NCBI GenBank assembly: GCA_014529385.2
Contig: CM043946.1
Span: forward strand, 17,438,077-17,502,076
Source: Adiantum capillus-veneris
Lineage: Eukaryota; Streptophyta; Polypodiopsida; Polypodiales; Pteridaceae
DNA length: 64,000 bases
Direction: 5' to 3'
Shown here: positions 23,930-37,499 of the stretch, piece by piece
Numbering within the stretch: position 1 is the first letter of the stretch
Layout of the letters: the number at the start of each line of letters is the position of its first letter
Position numbers and translations under genes: made by a program
Notes under the pieces: model-generated
Databases searched by the model: none
Seen by the model: the letters and a program-made list of their open reading frames with translations, nothing else
What the model was told of the DNA's origin: nothing

Positions 23930-24195
23930 GTGGGAGAAGGGGTGACCAAATTTGTCAAAGGTCAACGAGTAATACCACTTGGCATGTTAACTTATTTCAA
24001 GGATGGACAAGGTACTTGGCAAGATTACATTGTAGTGGATGAAGCGAATGCCTTTCCCGTACCTCCGAGTGTCAGTGATGAGGTGGCAGCACAGTTTATT
24101 GTAAATCCTTGGGCTGCCATGGGCATATTGGAGAGGCTAACTGTACCCAAGGGTGAATATCTTTTACAAACAGCTGCAGGTTCTACAATGGGCAG
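23930..24195 (+). CDS. Medium-chain dehydrogenase/reductase (quinone oxidoreductase-like), first visible exon
   Basis: This exon encodes 88 codons beginning VGEGVTKFVKGQRV and reaching the Rossmann turn LLQTAAGSTMGR. It includes GTWQDYIVVDEANAFPVPPS, characteristic of zinc-independent MDR reductases (quinone reductase / enoyl reductase-like group). The acceptor is ATTGCAG (ends 23929) and the donor GTAAGC (24196). The last codon is split after two bases and is completed by the G at 50620. The likely role is NAD(P)H-dependent reduction of quinones or enoyl/carbonyl compounds; the substrate cannot be read from sequence. The N-terminal ~60-70 residues expected for the family are not in the window, so their exon(s) must lie left of position 1 or be missed. 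There are no internal stops. Confidence 0.92.
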
Positions 24196-24879
24196 GTAAG
24201 CATCTGACTATTTTCTTGTTTCTACATTGTTTGCATCTCAAAGTCATTTATATGCCTTAAACAAACAATGCTGTACCATTGCCGATCTCTGGCTTTGTCT
24301 GTTATGTTTCCTCTCTCTCCTTTTCCTGACGGTCATGGTCCTATTTGTTGTTTTAGTTTGGAATGTGTATCACCCGTTTGTGCAGGTTGTACCTTCCTGA
24401 TATCTGGCTTTGTTTATTGTATGTCCAGATTTCTTCTTTTTCCTCGTTCTCATGTTTGTTCTCTGGTTGACGTGTTACATACATTATTATATGTGAAAGT
24501 CTTGATAACGATAAGCATAAAACCTTTGGTGAAGGAGGAGAGCTGCAGGTGAAGATTTGGTTCGTATCTTTTGTTGTCTTGGTCACTTACCTAATATGCT
24601 TATATGTATATGTGCTAATTCTCAATACGTGAAGAGGCTGATTCTTATTCGATCTGGCTTTACCTATCTGCTCTTTTCCGAGTTTGGACATGCCACACTC
24701 TCTAATAGGGAGATTTATGTTTATGATCAAGGATGCCATCCTGGGCCTAAGTCTTAACCTACGTGATTTTAAGACTGGACCACAAGAGTGTACACGCATT
24801 CTCCTCCCTCACGGCTGTCTGTTTGGCATCGAGGAGCCTCAACTACACCTCCCAAGCTATTGCTTGATCCAAGATACTC

Positions 24880-25324
24880 AATCATAGAGGGAAGCAAGTT
24901 TATTCCAAATCATCTTCGCATCCTTCATCAGCTTGATGTGTCTGATAACTCATGGCGTACTGTTGAGAATAATGAAGGACCGATTTGGAACATTGACCCG
25001 CCTCCACATCTTTTCTCCCGCTTGATCCTTTGGCTTTTTGAAGTTGTTGCTGACAAAGCCTCCAAGCTCGTATGCATTGAAGACTGCAATCGTTGTTGCA
25101 TGCCAAATAGCGTAGTCCTCACCATTCAATTGCGGAGCCAAAGGCAATGCCGGTAGAGTAGGAATCTTGTTTGGTTGATCTCCAACACCAGAGTAGAACT
25201 GCGACCAATCTCCCCACTCCTCGTAACTCTTGGAGTCTTCCTCTGAAACCTCCTCGTAGATTGTTTCCTCTTTTGAACCTTCGCCATTTGCGTAGTCTTT
25301 GAAGAAAACATGTGTCATGGGCAT
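24880..25324 (-). pseudogene. Copia gag N-terminal fragment of A3
   Basis: From the ATG at 25324 the frame has an acidic stretch (EEVSEEDSKSYEEWGDW). It is followed by a DUF4219/UBN2-like start, LNGEDYAIWHATTIAVFNAYEL, in which a Gly-Glu-Tyr-x-x-Trp pattern precedes the hydrophobic helix. A stop and frameshift near 24950 separate this from WNKLASLY, a typical gag motif, near 24890. Truncated; confidence rests on the pattern rather than a search. Confidence 0.65.
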
Positions 25325-25490
25325 CTGATTGGGCTAGAATAGGTTGAGATGAAGAGAGTTCTCTTGGTCAGCCCACATCACAAAATCAGCCCCAAGTAGG
25401 TGAAATACCAGAAGCTGCTAGCCGTACACTCCTCTTTATTCAACCTTGAACTTGCTCCAATCAGCAAACCAACTCGAGAGCACACCGTGG

Positions 25491-25501
25491 CTTTGATACC
25501 A
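25491..25501 (-). promoter_or_regulatory. Primer-binding site of A3
   Basis: The minus strand reads TGGTATCAAAG next to the LTR end. This is an initiator-tRNA-Met site with one change from TGGTATCAGAG. Confidence 0.7.
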
Positions 25502-25915
25502 TATCAAAGGTATAGGGTTGCCCCCTAGGGGCACCTTGCACCCTGAAGGCCTGTGCACACCACCTCCCCAACCGCCATGCCATCTCATATATACACCCAT
25601 AAGTGTGGGTCGGGCTGTTGTCCAGCAGCCACGACCTCACAAAATAGGGGGAGGGGGGAGAGGAAAAACTTTAGTGGCCATGGGAAAAAAATATGGCAAG
25701 GCTGGGAAAAGTGATATTCCCAGCCTGCAGGAGCCTAATGGCCATGGAACCAAGCCTAAAACCCGAGCTAAACATGGCTAGACCTATCCCGACATGAGAA
25801 ACCTACCTTTCACTGGCGGGCCATAGCCACAAAACAGCCCTCACTTCTTAACATCTGTCCCTGGGAGAAACTGGGAGCAACTAAACGAATCTAGAGAGAT
25901 GCCTGAACTCTAACA
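25502..25915 (-). repeat. 5' LTR of A3
   Basis: The minus strand starts TGTTAGAGTTCAGGC at 25915 and ends ACCTTTGATA, matching the ACCTTTGACA end of A1 with a CA-to-TA change. It shares TGTTTTGTGGC, TTTCTCATG and TTCCATGGCCAT stretches with A1. Confidence 0.8.
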
Positions 25916-25997
25916 ATGATTTGGATCGCTATCTTAGGAGTCTCAAACTCAATCTGGTAGTAGCCACACCAAAGGGACTGTACTTCCGTGGTCTTTT

Positions 25998-27133
<1,136 letters not shown>

Positions 27134-27147
27134 TGGTATCAGAGCTC
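27134..27147 (+). promoter_or_regulatory. Primer-binding site, initiator tRNA-Met, A1
   Basis: TGGTATCAGAGCTC follows the LTR end directly; identical to the site of the Copia element at 8005-8018. Confidence 0.92.
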
Positions 27148-29410
27148 TATGGTGATACGACCACCTGAGTGCTCGGATATGGCTGATCTGGTGCGGTTTT
27201 GGACATGATAGAGAGAGAAGAAGCTTGCTGTTTTTTTCTGGTTTTCTCCAAGTTTGGGGCAACTTTGGGTATGTGGAGGCCTTGGATCCTCGTCTAGGAC
27301 TTCCCCATCTTTACCCGTGATTACCCCAATCTCTCTTCACCGATGGGAACCCGATGGAGGCTTCAGGATGTGTAGCAGTGCTAGATTGCTTTGGTTATCC
27401 CAAATTGAGTCATGTGACCGTGCCTTCCCGCAAGGGGAGCAAGCATGCAATTGTTGGATTTAATGGGGAGCTACTCATTTCCAGCTTCTTCTTCAGAAAG
27501 AAATGTGTGGGCAGCAATAGGATCTTCTTCCTCACTTTTGGAGGAGGTTTCTATAGTTGTGTTTTCTTCGAGGAGATGGATTGGCAGATTTGCTTTGCCT
27601 TTTCAAAATGCACGTCTTTCTTGGAATTGTTGATGGAGCTACCTATCCGATGGGTAGTAGGTTGATGATTCAGTTGCACTTTTGTACCAGATTTCGGATA
27701 GAGGATGACAGTGTGGGATTTCTTCCCTTATTGCCGTAGAGGATGTCCCATGAATTCTCATTGTCCATCTAAGGATGGAAGTTCCATTTCCGACTTCAGT
27801 AGACTCGTGTTCATCCGGTATGCAGCAGTTCCGATGCATGTGTTGGAGTTGGCTTTGACAGGCAGAGGGAGATGCTTTTATCTCCAAAACCACTTCTTGT
27901 TGGATCATCTGAATTCCTTGGATGAGGTTTAGAGGTGGAGCGTGTGGTGCCAGACCCTTAGCCAACTAATGACAACAGTTCGAGGAGGCTTTGTTGGAGT
28001 GTGGAGCCTTCCTTTCTTCATGTTCTCTCCATTCCCCCGTGGTAGTGTGGCCCTACAGATCTGGTCACTTCTTTGCCCTTTTGTGAGCTTGTCAGTACCA
28101 GTTGGACAATTTACGACTTTTAGTGAGCTTGTCAGCACCGTTTCCGGGACAGGTTTGCAACCTTCAATGGGCAGTTTTTTTTCTTGATGATCGACAACAG
28201 ATTTGTCGAGATCCTTTGGATGACAGGCTTTGCACGTATTGTCAACAGCTGGTGTAGACATCTAGTTCCTACTCCCGCAGTCAGTAACATTTGGATGCTT
28301 CTTCCACACATCCCTTTGGAGAGCTCCAACCTTGGGGGGCAGCCCTTCTTCAGGTGTGCAAATTTGGCAATGGTTGGCTAGTAGAGCAGGTTCTTCCCTT
28401 GCAGTATTTACCCCAGCTTTTTGGCATGTTACAAATCAGCCCCAACGTTCCTCATGGGCTTGTTCCCCGAGTCGGTTCCTTTACTCTCCATTTGAGTATT
28501 GGAGTTATGTTGTGTATTGGATATAAATTGCAAGTTGAATTGTGGGTATATCCTTCTCAACACAAGTACAAAGGACAATTTCGAGGAAGATTTTAAAGAA
28601 GCAAGTTACAACATTGGGAGTATATGTGCTCTTTTGAGTCTATATGCAGTTTGGCATATTGTATTGGATTGTACCTATAGGTTTTGGTCTTGGTAGATGC
28701 AGAGATGTGGCGGACATTTGGTTTGATCTCAGGGAGTTTGCTTGAGTAGCTAGGTTCTTGTTGGACCTCGACGGCTTCTTTGGCAAACATGATCCTCAGA
28801 TGACGACCTCTCAGGTCTTCCTATTCTTAGCAGTCCGAGTTTACCGATGGTGTGATTCTTATCGAGTCTCGAGTTCCGTGAGATTCAGGTTTTGCTATTC
28901 ATTTTCAGAGGAAGCAATTTTACTCCACGTTGTCTCAGATTTCTGTCTGGTGGTACTTATTCTCTTTTCCCAAGATTGAGCGGGAGGGGGACTTTCTATC
29001 TTTGAGGGAGTTCTCAGCTTCATCTCTTGAGCTTTTAGTGCTAGTGTTTGCTCTGTTCCGACGTGGGTTGAGGCAGTTGTTACCTCAGAGCATACTTTTG
29101 AGGATACTTCACTTTCAGAGGGGGCTTCTAGGTTATTATCTTCAGTCGACTACCGGTGCTCCATTCAACAGGCCCCAGGGTACCATGCACGGTGTCTTCC
29201 AGTTCTTGGTTTCCTTGCCCATTTCTTGCGGCTTTGGATGGTGTGCTCAAGCCCACAGTGCCGTTAGTATCTTGGCGGATGTTTTGCCTTAGCCATTTCA
29301 GTGGTTGCCTCGTCTTTCCGATTTGTGGTGTGACGGTTGCTCTTCCCAGTGCACCCGAGCAGTAGTTCCTATGCCTCGTCTTTCATATTGATCTCTGGAG
29401 ATTGTACCTC
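27148..29410 (+). other. A1 interior, left part, non-coding
   Basis: No frame longer than about 120 codons and no known domain. 28500-28690 is the inverse of 23425-23620, and 28790-29390 the inverse of 12850-13350, which fixes the relation to A2. Both copies have decayed or never coded. Confidence 0.7.
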
Positions 29411-29535
29411 TGTAACAAACTTGGCCACTCCAAGTCTAGATTCTGTCGCGACACAATAGAATTCACTTCAAATACTTCACAAATAAAGAGTCGACATGGC
29501 CCAGCGTAGTTCCGTGCCAATAGAGATTGCCTCTA

Positions 29536-31357
29536 TGATGGATCGCGGAAATAGCCAAGACAAGGGGCTTTAGAGACAATGCATCTTCCACTAGATTTTT
29601 CTATCCCTGAACATGGACAATCTGGAAGTGAAAGTGTGACAAGATGTTAGCCCACCGCGTCTGCTTTTTCGGAAGCTGCTTCTGTGACAAGAAGTAGCGT
29701 AGACTCTTAAAGACCGTGAAATGGACGTAGAGTAGATAATGTCGCTAGTGTAAGACCATGGATCATTGCCAATTGCTCTTTCTCATAGTTCTGTGCTACA
29801 AATTCTGGCCTTGAAAACATTCGGCTTTCATAAGGCCTTCTTGCAACAATCCCCCGAGACTATGACCACAAGCATCACAATAAACTTCGAATGGCTTTTG
29901 CAAGTCTGGCAAAGCCAACACTGGTCTAGTAGTCTATTTTTGCTTAAGTGTCTGAAAAGCAGTCACCTGTGTCGGTGCCCACGAGAGGGACTCCTTTTTG
30001 AGTCAATAAGTGCAAAGGCGAAGCTATCTCTGCAAACTTCCGAATGAACCGTCGGTAGTAAGAACACAAGCCCAAAAAGCTTCAAACTTCCTGAACATTC
30101 CTCAAGTCAGGCCAATCGCGGATAGTCTCAATTTTGACCGGGTCCATCTGTACTCCTGCTGCTGAGACGATGTGTTATAGGAAATGTATCTCCGGGAAGA
30201 AAATCTCGCTCTTTTTGGCATTAATAACCAATCTGTGATCACGCAATGTCTGAAAGACCTGTAGCAGATGGGGTTGATGCTCTGCTTCATCCTTGGAGAA
30301 AACTATAATATCATCAAAGAAAGTGTCCACAAAAGATCGATGCTCTTTGAAAATCCTATTTATCATTCGGTTGAAAGTTGCTAGAGCATTGGTAAGTCCA
30401 AAAGGCATCACCAAAAACTCGTATAAACCAAAGCTTGTTTGAAAGGTTGTCTTGTAGACATCTCCCGGAGCGATTCTGATATGATGATATCCGCTTTTAA
30501 AATTAACCCTGCTAAAACAAGAGGATCCCTGAAGTCTATCAAGAATACCATCGATCCTTGGAATCGGGAATTTGTTCTTGATGATGATTTTATTGAGAGC
30601 TTTATAGTCATTTCACTTTCTCCAAGATCCGTCTTTCTTTAGTACCAATAAAACCGGAGAACAATAAGGTGAAGTACTAGGCTGGATGAGACCCTTTTCA
30701 AGGTCGTCTTTCACTCGGTTCATGAGTTTTTCATTATGGGCTCGGCTAACACGATAAGGTGGCCGGTTCGGTGGTGTGGTTCCAGGAATCAGATCAATAG
30801 TGTGGTCCTCAGGACGAGATGGAGGTAACTCACGTGGCATGCCTTCTGAGAAACAGTCAGCATGTGTGTGCAGAAATTCTTGTCATTCTGTGTCCAATTC
30901 AGACATGTTCGTTCGTTGTTCATCATTCAATTCTTTCAAATAGATCGAGTAAACAAAAACACAGGATTTCATTAATCTTGAAATGGCTGAAGCCGATACA
31001 ATAGGGACAGACTCGCCCTTAAATTTTACATGAAGCACGATTTTCTTGCCCTTCTCATTGGTCAAGGTCGCTTTCTTAGCCCGATAGTCGACCACGGCGT
31101 TGTTCTTATGGTATCAAGGAGGACGTCACACCTTTCCAAAGGCATTATGTAAAAGTCCTCGTGCCCTAAATACCCTTGACAATGCAACAAAGTTTGCCAA
31201 TGACAGGTGTAATGGCTACATCCCATCCGGGCGTTGTTAGAACTGCCTCCGTCGGTGGCCCCATCCTGTTGGGTGTAATCTCGAGTCGAGCCGCCAATTC
31301 AGGTGAAATGAAGTTGGCCTTGGCTCCTCTATCAAAGAAGATTAGGGCTTCCTGATC
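29536..31357 (-). pseudogene. G2 protease-reverse transcriptase-RNase H remains
   Basis: From right to left: protease-like LIFFDRGA near 31335; KGESVPIVSASAI near 31000; the linker [16 protein letters not shown] near 30810; RT start [18 protein letters not shown] near 30690; and RT FFDDIIVFSK near 30310. RNase H traces run to about 29600. Several stops and frameshifts are present. It closely resembles the chromovirus above in motif order and wording, so both belong to one Gypsy group. Confidence 0.88.
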
Positions 31358-31505
31358 TTTTTTTTTTTTTTCGAGAAAGAGATCCTTCTATTAGTTAATG
31401 AAAACTACCCATAGGGCTACAACCACCTCTGCAAGAGAGGGCTACAACAATCATGATGGGAAGACTCTCCCAATGAAAAAATAACATATGTACAATGAGG
31501 CTAAA

Positions 31506-34500
31506 TCAAGAGATGGGAGGAGGGAAGAGCCACACAGGTGGACGGTAGTGCCATCTGAGCACACCTTGGACCATAGTGAAGAAAGGCCCAGGACGCCAGA
31601 GTCGAAGGAAAGCCTCTCTGCGCTCCCGCATGCAGTCAGAGCTGCCCTGGAGTCGCTTGAACTGTCCTCTGAGAGTGTGGCTTAGCTCTAGCCAAAGATC
31701 CCGAACAGTCTCTGCTGGTGGTACAGGGTGAGCCTCGAAGATGCGGAAGCAACGGGCCCACCAGATGAACCAGAGTGTCAGGCCATTGATGAGCTCCCAA
31801 CACTCCTCTCTCGCACTGCACCACTCCTGTGGAGTAATCTCTGTAGTAGACTGGAGTGTAGGTCGACCCCCTTGCATCACTATCATCCTGCTGGTGGAGG
31901 ATAGCTCAAACTAAAGTGCCGGGCTCGTGAGAGTAGACTAAGCAGCTGCTCCCCATGTGTACTGCTGAGCTGTGGAAAGAGTTGGCATCAATCGAAGAAC
32001 ACGAAGCCACACCTGCTGTGCCAAAGGACAGTCCCAAAGACAGTGACACTAACTCTCCACAAGATGGTCACAAGCTGCACATGCGGCCGAGAGACCACTA
32101 TGTACAAGCCAACTCCCAACTGCTGTAGCTCGGTGTGCTACCAGCCACTGGAACAAAGTGACTCTCCTCGACTGTCTGGAGTCCCAGAACCTCTCTCAAA
32201 AAGCTGTCAAGAACTCAGCTGTGAGACCCTCCTCCTGCCAATGGGGTGCTGTAGCAGGACGAGCCTCTCTCTGCGCTGCCAGTATGTGACGTCCTAGTCG
32301 AACAATGTACTGGAAGAAAGGGACACCTGGATGGTCTGCTGAGGAGAAAGGGTCCCTCCAAAGCCACTCTCCAGGATCCCAGTATACTCGTGCCAGTGGA
32401 CAACTCTCCCAAGCCCACAGTCTCCAGTGGCCAGTCTCAAGAGCTGCTGGGTCGGGATCTATGACACAAGTCCTCCTACAGATGCTCACCACTCGGATCC
32501 TCTGAAAACAACACCTCTGCGACCTGTGGAGCCTCTACTGCAACTCTGTGTAAACGTCCCTCACCCTGTAGCTCGAAAAACAGGGAGGGTACAGTCTCTG
32601 AGCAAGCCCAAACTGAGATGAGAACCTCTAGTCGCGTGAAGGCTCCCATCCATTTGGGCGTTGCTGACTCAAGAGGTGTGAGCCACTCAGCTGGTATTGC
32701 CTTTGAGATGTCCTGACACATGCTCTGCACCCCTCCAAGCCCACAGTCTCCAGTGGCCAGTCTCAAGAGCTGTTGGGTCGGGATCTATGACACAAGTCCT
32801 CCTATAGATGCCCACCACTCGATCCTCTGAAAACAACACCTCTTCGACCTGTGGAGCCTCTCCTGCAACTCTGTGTAAACGTCCCTCACCCTGTAGCTCG
32901 AAAAACAGGGAGGGTACAGTCTCTGAGCAAGCCCAAACTGAGATGAGAACCTCTAGTCGCGTGAAGGCTCCCATCCATCTGGGCGTTGCTGACTTGAGAG
33001 GTGTGAGCCACTTAGCTGGTATTGCCTCTGAGATGTCTTGACACATGCTCTACACCCCTCTCATGCCTTGTAGCTGAATGCCATGAAGCTCCTCTGACAA
33101 GCCTGAAAACTGTAACCAGTCACCTAAAGAGCGTGCTGGACCCTCTCCCATGGGACCCCAGGAAACATGAGGCCGACTACCAACCAAGTGGCCTCTCTGA
33201 GTGCTAACCATGGGGTTCCAAACAAGGGGCCGTCTCAGACGCTCCTGCATGCAAGTAGGCTAACGCTACTCTAGACCTCTCTGCAGTTGCTCCCAAGATC
33301 GGAGCAGACTCACAGCAAAGAGGTCCTCCAGTCTCCTGCTCAAGCCAATTCTGCGCATCTTTGTGAAAATCCATCTAGTTGAGGGTCCCCAGGGGCCTCA
33401 AGCTTGAGGCACCCTAGCACTAAGCCGCTGAAGCAAGAACTCCCTCTAGGGCTCCTCACCTGGAAGAAGTCCTCTGACGATAAACTTCCCAAGAAGGGCT
33501 TTGCTCTATTGCGCTGGGTCTATGATCCCCAACCCTCCCTGAGAACAAGGAAGAGTGATAACCTGCCATGCCACTTTGGCCCAGGCTATCTGAGTGTCAC
33601 GCCCTGACCAAAGGAAGTTCCTGATTAGCCTCTCTACTTCGTTGATACAAGAACTCGAGAAGATCCAACAAGAAGTGATGTACCACATAGTAGCCAACAA
33701 CACCTGGTTGGCCACTACAACTCTGCCTGGCAGAGAAAGTCGGATCTCCAATGTAACAACTTCCTCCTGATAGATAGGAGGAGGGGAGCAATCTGCTGCT
33801 CGGGAGACAAGTCCAATCCAAACCAACCTGACAGCCCAAGTATCGGACTGCAGTCCCTGGGGGAATCCACCTGAAACCCTCACCTGGCATCCCATCAGGC
33901 GTAGGAGCACTACCAACCGAGAGAGCCTTTGTCTTTCTCCAGTCGATGATTGCGCCAGATGCACAACAGAAAGTCTCAAGAGCCTGCTCATACCTGTGAA
34001 GGTTGGCCTCTTGGCCATCCAAGTACAAGGCTGAGTCGTCTGCAAACTCAAGCGTCCAGTAGCTCATCTCTCCGAATAGGGAGCGCTAAGCCACGTAAAC
34101 CAACCTGCTGTGAAACCAAAAACCTGCTCATCGCCTCAGCATAGAATAGAAAGAGGAAGGGGGCAAGAGGGCAGCCCTGTCTGACCGAACGTGTGAGCAT
34201 GAATTGATCACCTCTACCTCCTGACAAAAGTACCTTACTGTGTGCCCGTCTGTACAAAGGTGACACCCCTCTGATCCAAGCATCTGAGAAGCCCATCCTG
34301 CGTAGAGTACCCTCCAAAAAGTCCCAGTCAAATCTGTCGTAGGCCTTCTCAAAATCGAGAAGAAGAATCACCAGATCTTCACCACGGAGCCGCGTGAGGG
34401 CAGAAGCCTCCCAAAAAGTAAAGATGTTGTCAAGGATACTACGCTCGACAAAACCTGTCCGAGTCCCATGTATAATGCTATCTAGAAGTGGCTAAATCCT

Positions 34501-36138
34501 CAAACTTTAAGCCTTGGCCAGAATTTTATAGGCTGAGTTGAGGATGGTGATGGGGCGCCACTGTCGAATCTCATCCAAGGAGCCACCCTCCTTGGGAATG
34601 AGGTAGATCTGGCCCTCACTCATGCTGTCAGGCATCTCTCCTGTGTCTAGGATGTACTGAAAAGCACTGCATAGATCTGAGCCAAGCAAGTCTCGGTACT
34701 CCAAGAAAAATCCGGGAGTCAAGCCATCCTCACCTGGACAACTACCACGGGGGAGTGCTCTCAGAGCCGTGTGTAGCCCTTCTAGCTGAAGAGGCAGCTC
34801 AAGCCTCTGGCACATCTCCCGAGTCACAAGACAAGGCATTTGTGCCCACACCTGCTCTCTGCATGCATCCTGACGCTCTGACTGAGGCTCTGCAGATAGT
34901 AAATCATGGTAGAAGTCAGTGGCAACTGCACGCATGTCCTCTGGCTCTGAAGCAATTGACCCGTCAGGCCTCCTCAACTGACTAACCTTGGCATGCGTAT
35001 GCCAAGGTCCCACTGCCTCAAAGAAAGCGCTTGTCACTCTGTCACCCACCTGGGTCCATTGAGATGCCTGTCGATGGAAAGCAAACTCATGGCGCCTCTC
35101 CTCTGTGCTGACAAGCTCTTGGCGAGCCTGCTGTAACAGCTCCTCCAACCAAGTACTGTCTGGATGCTGCTCCTGCATCCTCTGTAAGGAAGCAACGCCC
35201 CGTCAGAGACGTTGCTCCTCCTCTGTCACTGCAGCCAGGCGAGAGCCGAAGACTCCTGAAGAAAGAGTCAACTAAGCTGAGCAAGTCCCAGTAGGAGAAT
35301 CCTGCATGTCTACGCTCTCTGTCCAAAGAGCCTCCACTCGCTCTCTAAGCGTTGAGTCCAGTAAGGCCCTCTCTGAGATGTGAAGCATCGTGCTCCCACT
35401 CCTTTGCCTATCAGTCACTATAAGGATCACTGGAGCATGGTCCGAAAAGGAAGTCCCTGCCAGAATGCCAACTGTCCCACCCAAGTCACAAAAGTGGTCA
35501 CTAGTGTAGAAGCGATCTATCCGAGATAGATTCACGCCTCCCACTCTGCGGTCCGAACGAGAGAAGGCTAGACTGTCTGGGGGCCTTACAAAACTAGAAT
35601 GCTGCCACACATCTGAAACCCGTAGAGTCAAACAAAACCTCTTCCAAGCTGCCATCTCAACTCCATGCACAGTAGTATGGCTATCACCAATCCTGTCAGA
35701 GGGTTCTTCCAACATGTTGAAGTCACCCCCTACACACCATTGCTCTACCTACGGCAGAGACTCAACAATCTGAGACCAAAACTCTGCATTTGCCCTCGCC
35801 ACATTGGGCGCATAGATGTTCAGGAAGCCCGCGAGACAACCCTGAATGGTGATCCACTGAGCCCTGCCTGGCACAATAATCCCTCTGTCCACAATGGCCT
35901 GTTGCAAAGAATCCGCAATAGTCATACATACCCCGCCCTGGATGCCTCCAGGTCCAAATGTAGCTGACCAAAAAGTCTCAGATCGTCCACGCAAAAGCTG
36001 ACCACAACTTCTAATGCGGCTCTCACACAAATGGTGCTCCTGACACCTGTAGCATAAGAAGGTCAATCTCTCCTCCCACAAGGCATCGCTGAAGCTCCTG
36101 ACGCTGTCGGCCTCTCTGACGTTGAAACTAGGGTCCAC
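31506..36138 (-). pseudogene. LINE1 ORF2: endonuclease and reverse transcriptase
   Basis: Endonuclease motifs are QEHHL near 36035, NIYAP near 35820, GDFNM near 35720 and SDHAP near 35430. RT motifs are ITILNSAYK near 34530, LLLDFEKAYDRFDWDF near 34340, RQGCPLAPFLF near 34170 and FADD at 34035-34046. The first part, to 34048, is one frame with TAG stops at 35749 and 34492 and a TAA near 34506. It then shifts frame. A zf-RVT-like tail ends at 31506 (WCSAREECWELINGLTLWFIWWARC). Disrupted and unlikely to make protein. Confidence 0.9.
32411..33060 (-). repeat. Tandem duplication within LINE1 ORF2
   Basis: 32411-32735 is repeated as 32737-33060 (offset 326), starting AAGCCCACAGTCTCC or CCACAGTCTCC and ending CTCTGCACCCCTC. 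Few differences are visible, so the duplication is recent relative to the element's other damage. Confidence 0.88.
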
Positions 36139-36355
36139 CTAGTCCCTTTACATTCCATGAGACGATCCTCATGGGGAACGGGAGAGAATTGATGCTGTTG
36201 GAGCAGCTAACCGTGCTATCTTCGAGGTAGGTTTGGATGGGGAGTAATCCGCATCCGAGTGTCCTCAAGATAGGCGTGACTGTAGAGAGTGTTTAGCCCA
36301 GGCCCAAGTAGACTGAGGGGAGGAGGGGCTGTCGAGGGTGAGGCTGAGGTGGAGG

Positions 36356-37236
36356 CTAGAGCAGGGACCTCGTCCTGCTGAAGAGGGTCGAATCGGTCCC
36401 GCGTGGGAACCCGCTACTTGTGGGCAGGAGCTTGAGGACCACTCTGAGTGCCAGGCTGGCGCAGAGGCCCCTGCCGACGCCGACTACGAACCTGCTGCCA
36501 GCCCTCCTCTGCTTGAGTCCCGGGCTCGGAGGGTGGCTTTGCCTGCATACTCCGTGACTCTGCCTGTTGCTGCTGGCCATCTCTTGAGGGCTGGGGCTGG
36601 GCCTGTGGTGTAGGTCGGGGTCTCCTCCGTGGACAGGCCTTCGCAAGATAGCCCATCTGTCGACAAATGAAACACTGATTCGGGAGGCCCGAATACTCCA
36701 CGCTCTATCTGAACCAACCCCCACTCACCCGAGGAAGTAGGATAATCTTGGGGAGGGTGTGGGTGTCCCTAACCAGAGACGTACTGAGGGAATGCCGGCC
36801 ACCTTGGCAGCAACTGATGCTGCCGTGCAAGGTGTCTCTAGGACAGTCCCAATCTCTGAGCCTATCCCGGACAAGAGTGGTAAGTACTCCCTCCTCAAAC
36901 CAGGAAAGTAGACAGAGATGGGAAGGTCTGCCTCCTCTACCAGAACATCTGAAACTGGGTCAAAACCATGTCTCCACTGTTGAAAGTGGGCTCGAATTGC
37001 TCCAAGATCTTGCCCACCTCTGCGAGAAGGCGGGCTTGGAGAAGATCTCGCTGCTCTCCTTTGCTGGGTCTGGTGCCAAGAATCTTGCAGATGAGAGAGG
37101 TCGCCTGCAGGCGTTCTACCTCTGCGGCTAGGTTCGCTTGCTCTGTCGGTGAAAGAGCAAGTCGAATGGTGGGCTCAGCGGGGTCGAGCGAGTGGACTTC
37201 ATTGGAGTTCCTCTGTGGCGGAGCTTGAGCCTCCAT
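36356..37236 (-). pseudogene. LINE1 ORF1 (gag-like, knuckle-bearing)
   Basis: It opens MEAQAPPQRNSNEV at 37236 and includes a stretch (LGTRPSKGEQRDLLQARLL) typical of plant L1 ORF1 before the DUF4283-type region. It ends with a Gln/Pro-rich tail after a knuckle, CFICRQMGYLAKACP, near 36660, where the zinc His is Tyr. A frameshift lies between the two halves, near 36720-36940. It would bind element RNA in the cytoplasm. Confidence 0.75.
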
Positions 37237-37499
37237 CTGTGTCTGCTGTTGCGAGGAAAGAGCAGAGAAACGTCGACGACGGGGGAAGCTTCTGCTGGAC
37301 CGAACCTGTTAAGGATGCTGGCGAGGCTGACAAGCAGGAGAAGTGGCTAAATGTGAAATGCAGGCGGGCGGGGCAATGAAAAAAGATAGTGTGCAGGTGG
37401 GCGGGCGAGGCAAAGGACAGGCTGGCGGACAAGGCAGCGGGGCTGGGGACGGGGCACGCAGCAGGTGGAGCTGACATTGGGCTGCGGAATGGGTTGGCG

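Larger units (their letters stand above)
24775..25915 (-). mobile_element. 5' fragment of a Copia element of the family A LTR group (A3)
   Basis: It consists of an LTR at 25502-25915, a primer site at 25491-25501, and a minus-strand gag start at 25324 that decays by about 24880. The LTR is clearly related to those of A1 and A2, so this is a gag-bearing relative of the non-coding elements. The pol part and the 3' LTR are absent; the left boundary near 24775 is approximate. Confidence 0.7.
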
